Below, in pieces: positions 59,678 through 64,000 of a DNA stretch of 64,000 nucleotides (position 1 is the stretch's first letter; every line of letters starts with the position of its first letter). The notes beneath the pieces were generated by a model that worked only from the letters and a program-made list of their open reading frames with translations, had not been told where the DNA came from and did not search any database. The stretch comes from Rhodophyticola porphyridii. GTDB taxonomy: Bacteria > Pseudomonadota > Alphaproteobacteria > Rhodobacterales > Rhodobacteraceae. Where the stretch lies: assembly GCF_003688285.1 (NCBI RefSeq), contig NZ_RCNT01000003.1, forward strand, positions 193,501 to 257,500, in the 5' to 3' direction. The translations under genes and the position numbers were made by a program.

Positions 59678-60460
59678 CTAGTTCAGCGCGCGGCCTTCGA
59701 CCAGATTTCCGTAAAGCGTGGTCATCAGCGCCAGATTGACCAGGAGTTGAAGCCACAACACGAAAAAGACCAGAACGAGGCCGATCAATGGAACGAACTG
59801 CAAGGCACCATTCAGCAATGCAAAAACGCTCGGGATCACGATGATTGGCAACAGGATCGCCCCGGATACCGGACGTGTGAGGGACCAGCTTTCTCCAATT
59901 CTCATCGGCTTCCCAAGGGCGGCGGAGGGCAGGATCAGGCCGATCCGGGTCACGACCCAGAGAAATCCGATCGTGACGCCAAGACTCCGAAAGCTGAAAA
60001 CCGACGGTGATTGCGTCATGGCCCAGATGACTCCGCTCACGACGGATAACGCGAGGGCGATCATAAAGATACGGAACCCCGCCCAAAGATAGCGCGCGAC
60101 GAAGGACCAGTTCCAGTTTGGGAGGAGAACGCCTCCGCGTTCTTCGAGGAGGACATACCGATGCCAACCCACCGCAGCCCAAGCATAACATATGGCCGAG
60201 ACCACGAGCAGAAGAAGCACGTAGAGCAAGACAGTGCCCGTATATTCTAAAAAATACGCTTCAAAACGCTCCACTTCTTCGTGGTAACCAGGTGCAGTCT
60301 GATCCATTGCGATGAGGACTGGCCCCGCCAGTGGAATAACCAGTGCCACGGTCAGCGCGTAGGGCAGGATCGTCAGAAACAAGGTCAATCTCGCGGCCTG
60401 ACCCAGATTGCCAAAAACCTGCTGCACCACATGCCGCAGCAGCTGATATCCGTAGTCCAT
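59678..60460 (-). CDS. Integral membrane protein of unknown function
   Basis: 260 residues with about six hydrophobic helices (near 24-50, 75-98, 125-147, 155-175, 195-215 and 220-245). No recognisable transporter or enzyme motif. Hydrophilic loops are short; N-terminus [23 protein letters not shown] is basic and amphipathic. It ends about 39 nt before the ilvA start and may be co-transcribed. Divergent from argG. Real gene by length and codon use; function unknown. Confidence 0.75.
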   Translation of the reverse strand: MDYGYQLLRHVVQQVFGNLGQAARLTLFLTILPYALTVALVIPLAGPVLIAMDQTAPGYHEEVERFEAYFLEYTGTVLLYVLLLLVVSAICYAWAAVGWHRYVLLEERGGVLLPNWNWSFVARYLWAGFRIFMIALALSVVSGVIWAMTQSPSVFSFRSLGVTIGFLWVVTRIGLILPSAALGKPMRIGESWSLTRPVSGAILLPIIVIPSVFALLNGALQFVPLIGLVLVFFVLWLQLLVNLALMTTLYGNLVEGRALN

Positions 60461-60543
60461 TCCCGATCTCCGCCCGTCTTGCCCCGCCCCTGAAAACCCG
60501 CTATCCGCCCGTCGGTCAACATCAAAACCAGCCCGGAGTTCCC

Positions 60544-61764
60544 ATGTCCGCCCCCAAGAAAGTTGTCCTTGCCTATTCAGGTGGCCTCGACACGTCGATC
60601 ATTCTGAAATGGTTGCAGACCGAGTACGGGTGCGAGGTCGTGACCTTCACCGCCGATCTGGGACAGGGTGAGGAGCTTGAGCCCGCACGCAAGAAGGCCG
60701 AAATGATGGGGGCGACCTCGATCCATATCGAGGATCTTCGGGAGGAGTTCACACGGGATTTCGTTTTCCCGATGTTCCGTGCCAATGCTCTGTACGAGGG
60801 GCTTTATCTGCTCGGCACCTCCATCGCACGGCCGCTGATCTCGAAACGTCTGGTTGAAATCGCGGCTGCCGAAGGTGCTGACGCGGTTGCCCATGGCGCG
60901 ACGGGCAAGGGCAACGATCAGGTGCGGTTCGAACTGGCCGCCTATGCGCTCAACCCCGATATCAAGGTTATCGCACCCTGGCGCGAATGGGATCTGACAA
61001 GCCGGACGAAGCTGATCGATTTCGCCGAGAAAAACCAAATCCCCATCGCCAAGGACAAGCGCGGGGAGGCCCCGTTCAGCGTCGACGCGAACCTCCTTCA
61101 CACCTCCTCCGAGGGGAAGGTACTGGAGAACCCGGCGGACGAAGCGCCCGACTATGTCTATCAGCGCACCGTGCATCCCGAAGACGCGCCCGACACGCCC
61201 GAATACATCGAAATCGGGTTCGAAAAGGGGGATGCCGTCAGCATCGACGGCACCGCGATGTCCCCGGCGACGCTCCTGAGCAGGCTCAATGACCTGGGCG
61301 GCAAGCATGGGATCGGACGTCTTGATCTGGTGGAGGGCCGCTTTGTCGGCATGAAATCCCGCGGCATCTATGAAACGCCTGGCGGCACGATCCTCCTGGA
61401 GGCGCATCGCGGCATCGAGTCGATCACGCTGGACCGTGGGGCGGCCCATCTGAAAGACGAGCTGATGCCGCGCTATGCGGAGCTCATCTATAATGGCTTC
61501 TGGTTCTCCCCCGAACGTGAAATGCTGCAGGCGGCCATCGACCACTCGCAGGCCCATGTCACCGGTACGGTGCGGCTGAAGCTGTACAAGGGCCTCGCCC
61601 GGACCGTCGGGCGCTGGTCCGATCACAGCCTGTATTCGGAAGCGCATGTGACCTTCGAGGACGATGCGGGCGCATACGATCAGAAAGACGCGGCAGGCTT
61701 CATCCAGTTGAACGCCCTGCGCCTGAAACTGATCGCATCGCGAAACCGTCGGCTGAAGGGCTGA
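60544..61764 (+). CDS. argG: Argininosuccinate synthase
   Basis: About 406 residues. N-terminal ATP-PP loop [33 protein letters not shown] and the central [13 protein letters not shown] are typical. Joins citrulline and aspartate with ATP in arginine synthesis. GGAG lies before ATG 60544. Normal length. Followed by a weak hairpin. Confidence 0.97.
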   Translation: MSAPKKVVLAYSGGLDTSIILKWLQTEYGCEVVTFTADLGQGEELEPARKKAEMMGATSIHIEDLREEFTRDFVFPMFRANALYEGLYLLGTSIARPLISKRLVEIAAAEGADAVAHGATGKGNDQVRFELAAYALNPDIKVIAPWREWDLTSRTKLIDFAEKNQIPIAKDKRGEAPFSVDANLLHTSSEGKVLENPADEAPDYVYQRTVHPEDAPDTPEYIEIGFEKGDAVSIDGTAMSPATLLSRLNDLGGKHGIGRLDLVEGRFVGMKSRGIYETPGGTILLEAHRGIESITLDRGAAHLKDELMPRYAELIYNGFWFSPEREMLQAAIDHSQAHVTGTVRLKLYKGLARTVGRWSDHSLYSEAHVTFEDDAGAYDQKDAAGFIQLNALRLKLIASRNRRLKG

Positions 61765-61773
61765 GCGGGCAAT

Positions 61774-61790
61774 TGCGCCGGCAGGGCGCA
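61774..61790 (+). terminator. Weak hairpin downstream of argG
   Basis: TGCGCC (61774-61779) and GGCGCA (61785-61790) form a 6-bp stem with loop GGCAG, followed after GACAGAAC by CTTTTCC. A modest terminator candidate. Confidence 0.4.
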
Positions 61791-61843
61791 GACAGAACTT
61801 TTCCTACCCGGAAACGCGGGCTGGTTAATTGAAGGATGTATTT

Positions 61844-62128
61844 ATGGCGCTGGAAGACATGGCAGAGCGTATTCAGGCCGGGTTGTCGGGCAAGACCTTC
61901 GACGGGTCTTTGAAGTTCGATTGCGGCAAAGACGGCGTGATCGTGCTGGCCAACGGTGCCGCCACCACCCATGATCGCGACGCCGACTGCACCATCAAGA
62001 TATCTCAGGATAATCTGAGCAAGCTTCTGACCGGCAAGCTCAACCCGATGACCGGCGTCATGATGGGGAAGCTCAAACTCTCGGGCGACATGGGCGTGGC
62101 CATGAAGCTTGTTCCACTGTTGGGATAG
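61844..62128 (+). CDS. SCP2 sterol-binding domain protein
   Basis: About 94 residues, single SCP2-like domain (TFDGSLKFDCGKDGVIVLANGAATTHDRDADCTIKISQDNLSKLLTGKLNPMTGVMMGKLKLSGDMGVAMKLVPLL). Such small proteins bind fatty acyl or other lipids. AAGGA lies 8 nt before ATG 61844; TTG 61829 is unlikely. It converges on the dienoyl-CoA reductase gene, a lipid-catabolic neighbour. Confidence 0.85.
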   Translation: MALEDMAERIQAGLSGKTFDGSLKFDCGKDGVIVLANGAATTHDRDADCTIKISQDNLSKLLTGKLNPMTGVMMGKLKLSGDMGVAMKLVPLLG

Positions 62129-62169
62129 GCCGCCGCCGCAGGCCCGCTCGGGTCTGCGCGCGCCCGCCG

Positions 62170-64000
62170 CTACAACTCCGCCGCGAGGCGCGCGCCCTGA
62201 TCGATCGCGCGCTTGGCATCCAGTTCCGCCGCCACATCCGCACCGCCGATCACATGGGCGCGGATACCGGCAGCCTCGAGGTCATCCGCCAGGCTCCGTT
62301 CGGGAAGCTGACCGGCGCACAGGACCACCGTGTCGACCGCAATCAAGGTCGGATTTTCACGGGCATCGCCGAAGCTCACATGAAGACCATCCGCGTCGAT
62401 CTTCTCGTAGTTCACGCCGGTCACCATCTTGACGTTCTTCATCTTCAGCGCGGCGCGATGAATCCAGCCCGTGGTCTTGCCCAGACGTTTACCGGCCTTC
62501 TCGGCCTTGCGCTGAAGCAGCGTGACATCGCGGGCGGCAGGCTCCGGCTGCGGCCCCTCGGGCGCCAGCCCGCCCCGGTCCAGCTCCGGGTCGCTGACAC
62601 CCCATTCCTTCCGCCAAAGCGCCGCATCCTCGGTCGGGCTTTCGCCTTCATGGACCAGAAACTCCGCCACATCGAACCCGATACCTCCTGCACCGATGAT
62701 CGCGACCCGAGGGCCGACCGGGGCCTTGCCCGCCAGCACGTCGATGTATGACAACACATTCGGGCCGTCCTGCCCGGGAATCTCCGGGTCGCGGGGTTTG
62801 ACGCCTGTGGCAACCACCACCTCGTCGAAGCCGGAAAGCGCGTCGATGTCGGGCGCCACACCCAGGCGCAGGTCCACGCCACGCTTCGCGACAGCCGTCT
62901 CGAACCACTGTGTCAGGCCTTTGAACTCCTCCTTGCCCGGTATCTCCTTGGCCATGTTCAACTGGCCGCCGATCCGGTCATCCTTGTCGAACAACACAAC
63001 CTGATGCCCGCGTTCCGCCGCGACCATCGCGGTGGAGAGGCCAGCGGCGCCGGCACCCACAACCGCAATGCGTTTCACGGCCTTGGCGGGCTCGTACCGC
63101 AGCACGGTTTCATGGCAGGCGCGCGGGTTCACCAGGCAACTGGTCAGCTTGCCGCTGAACGTGTGATCCAGACAGGCCTGATTGCAGGCGATGCAGGGGG
63201 CGATTTCATCTGCCCGGCCCGCCTCCGCCTTCGCGACGAACTCCGCATCGGCCAGAAACGGGCGGGCCATTGACACCATGTCGGCGCAACCGTCGGCCAG
63301 CACCTCTTCGGCGACATCCGGCATATTGATGCGGTTGGAGGTGATCAGCGGAATGCCCACCTTGCCCATCAGCTTCTTGGTCACCCATGCAAAGCCCTTG
63401 CGCGGTACGCTGGTCGCGATCGTGGGAATCCGCGCCTCATGCCAGCCGATACCGGTATTCAGTATCGTGGCACCGGCCGCCTCGATCGACTGAGCAAGGG
63501 TCGCGACCTCCTCGAAGGTGGATCCGTTCGGGATCAGGTCGATCATGCTGAGACGGTAGATGATGATGAAGTCCCGGCCCACGGCCTCCCGGGTGCGACG
63601 CACGACCTCGACCGGCAGACGCATCCGGTTCTCATAGGAACCGCCCCAACGATCTTCCCGCTTGTTCGTGTGGGTCACGAGGAACTGGTTCAGGAAGTAT
63701 CCTTCCGATCCCATGATCTCCACGCCGTCATACCCTGCCTCCTGCGCGCGCAAGGCCGCGGTGACGATATCGGAGATCTGCTTTTCGATCCCCGCCTCAT
63801 CCAGCTCTTTCGGGGGAAACGGCGAGATCGGGGACTTTATCGGAGATGGCGCCACGCAGTCGGGCGAATAGGCATAACGCCCCGCATGCAGGATCTGCAT
63901 CGCGATCCGGCCGCCGGCCTCGTGCACCGCATCGGTGACCCCCTTGTGATTGGCGATATCCTGACCCGAGTAAAGACCCGCGGCACCGGGAAAAACACCG
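62170..64000 (-). CDS. NADPH-dependent 2,4-dienoyl-CoA reductase, 5' end outside the window
   Basis: At least 610 residues; the N-terminus lies beyond the right edge. Old-yellow-enzyme barrel with AMQILHAGRYAYSP and EIMGSEGYFLNQF; the 4Fe-4S cysteines in CIACNQACLDHTFSGKLTSCLVNPRAC; FAD/NAD(P) domains with AVVGAGAAGLSTAMVAAERG and AIIGAGGIGFDVAEFL. This is the FadH layout that reduces 2,4-dienoyl-CoA during oxidation of polyunsaturated fatty acids. Other members of the family reduce trimethylamine-like or steroid substrates, so the name is by layout. Confidence 0.9.
   Translation of the reverse strand, partial: GVFPGAAGLYSGQDIANHKGVTDAVHEAGGRIAMQILHAGRYAYSPDCVAPSPIKSPISPFPPKELDEAGIEKQISDIVTAALRAQEAGYDGVEIMGSEGYFLNQFLVTHTNKREDRWGGSYENRMRLPVEVVRRTREAVGRDFIIIYRLSMIDLIPNGSTFEEVATLAQSIEAAGATILNTGIGWHEARIPTIATSVPRKGFAWVTKKLMGKVGIPLITSNRINMPDVAEEVLADGCADMVSMARPFLADAEFVAKAEAGRADEIAPCIACNQACLDHTFSGKLTSCLVNPRACHETVLRYEPAKAVKRIAVVGAGAAGLSTAMVAAERGHQVVLFDKDDRIGGQLNMAKEIPGKEEFKGLTQWFETAVAKRGVDLRLGVAPDIDALSGFDEVVVATGVKPRDPEIPGQDGPNVLSYIDVLAGKAPVGPRVAIIGAGGIGFDVAEFLVHEGESPTEDAALWRKEWGVSDPELDRGGLAPEGPQPEPAARDVTLLQRKAEKAGKRLGKTTGWIHRAALKMKNVKMVTGVNYEKIDADGLHVSFGDARENPTLIAVDTVVLCAGQLPERSLADDLEAAGIRAHVIGGADVAAELDAKRAIDQGARLAAEL

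Noticed and set aside
1-64000. tRNA, rRNA, insertion sequence, phage or CRISPR elements
   Set aside because: I looked for cloverleaf arms, transposase-like proteins, terminal inverted repeats and regularly spaced repeats, and saw none.

Overview
This window is a chromosomal segment of a GC-rich alphaproteobacterium, most probably a member of the Rhodobacteraceae (Roseobacter group). Pointers are a PetP/PetR-type MarR and OmpR regulator pair upstream of xseB-ispA-dxs, a DUF2794 protein, a NavSp1/NaChBac-type sodium channel, an RbaY-like receiver-phosphatase, a CtrA-type box, and dense gene packing with many ATGA/GTGA start-stop overlaps. I see no rRNA, tRNA, insertion sequence, phage gene or CRISPR array.

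Left part (1-17 kb): 5' end of a DEAD-box helicase, asd, a MuiA/DUF4139 protein and an SRPBCC protein; then an inorganic-carbon module on the minus strand (beta-carbonic anhydrase, SbtA-like bicarbonate permease, SbtB-like PII protein); an M17 aminopeptidase and a C40 peptidase; a DUF2794 protein; ilvE; and the tight run petP-petR-deacetylase-xseB-ispA-dxs, which converges on a hydantoinase.

Middle (17-29 kb): a GntR-regulated uptake and catabolic locus. A hydantoinase is transcribed divergently from a FadR/FCD-type GntR regulator. Downstream lie a VOC protein, a peptide-type ABC transporter (SBP, two permeases, two ATPases), a second SBP-fold protein with no signal peptide, an ATZ/TRZ-type amidohydrolase, a hydantoin-racemase-like protein, a DapA-like aldolase and an SDR dehydrogenase. 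Phased GGTATAC repeats lie in front of both arms. This is the best candidate here for an undescribed pathway, probably for a cyclic amide or ureide.

29-38.5 kb (all minus strand): Nav channel coupled to a TrmA/RlmD-type methyltransferase, a pair of ABC exporters, a LysE exporter, CCA-adding enzyme, CoA pyrophosphatase and Hsp33.

38.6-56 kb: an exopolysaccharide/capsule region: dTDP-rhamnose genes rfbCBDA, a glycosyltransferase, a Wza-like export lipoprotein, a nucleotide-sugar epimerase, a phosphoglycosyl transferase, galE, a YjbE/YjbF/YjbH set coupled to a CapD/FlaA1-type enzyme, a uronate epimerase, ugd and a KpsF/KdsD isomerase. A perfect CtrA-type box (TTAA-N7-TTAAC) lies in the promoter region of the Wza-like gene. 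No flippase, polymerase or chain-length kinase is visible here.

Right end (56-64 kb): a NUDIX hydrolase, a receiver/SpoIIE phosphatase divergent from an Hpt protein, threonine ammonia-lyase, a membrane protein, argG, an SCP2 protein and a 5'-truncated 2,4-dienoyl-CoA reductase.
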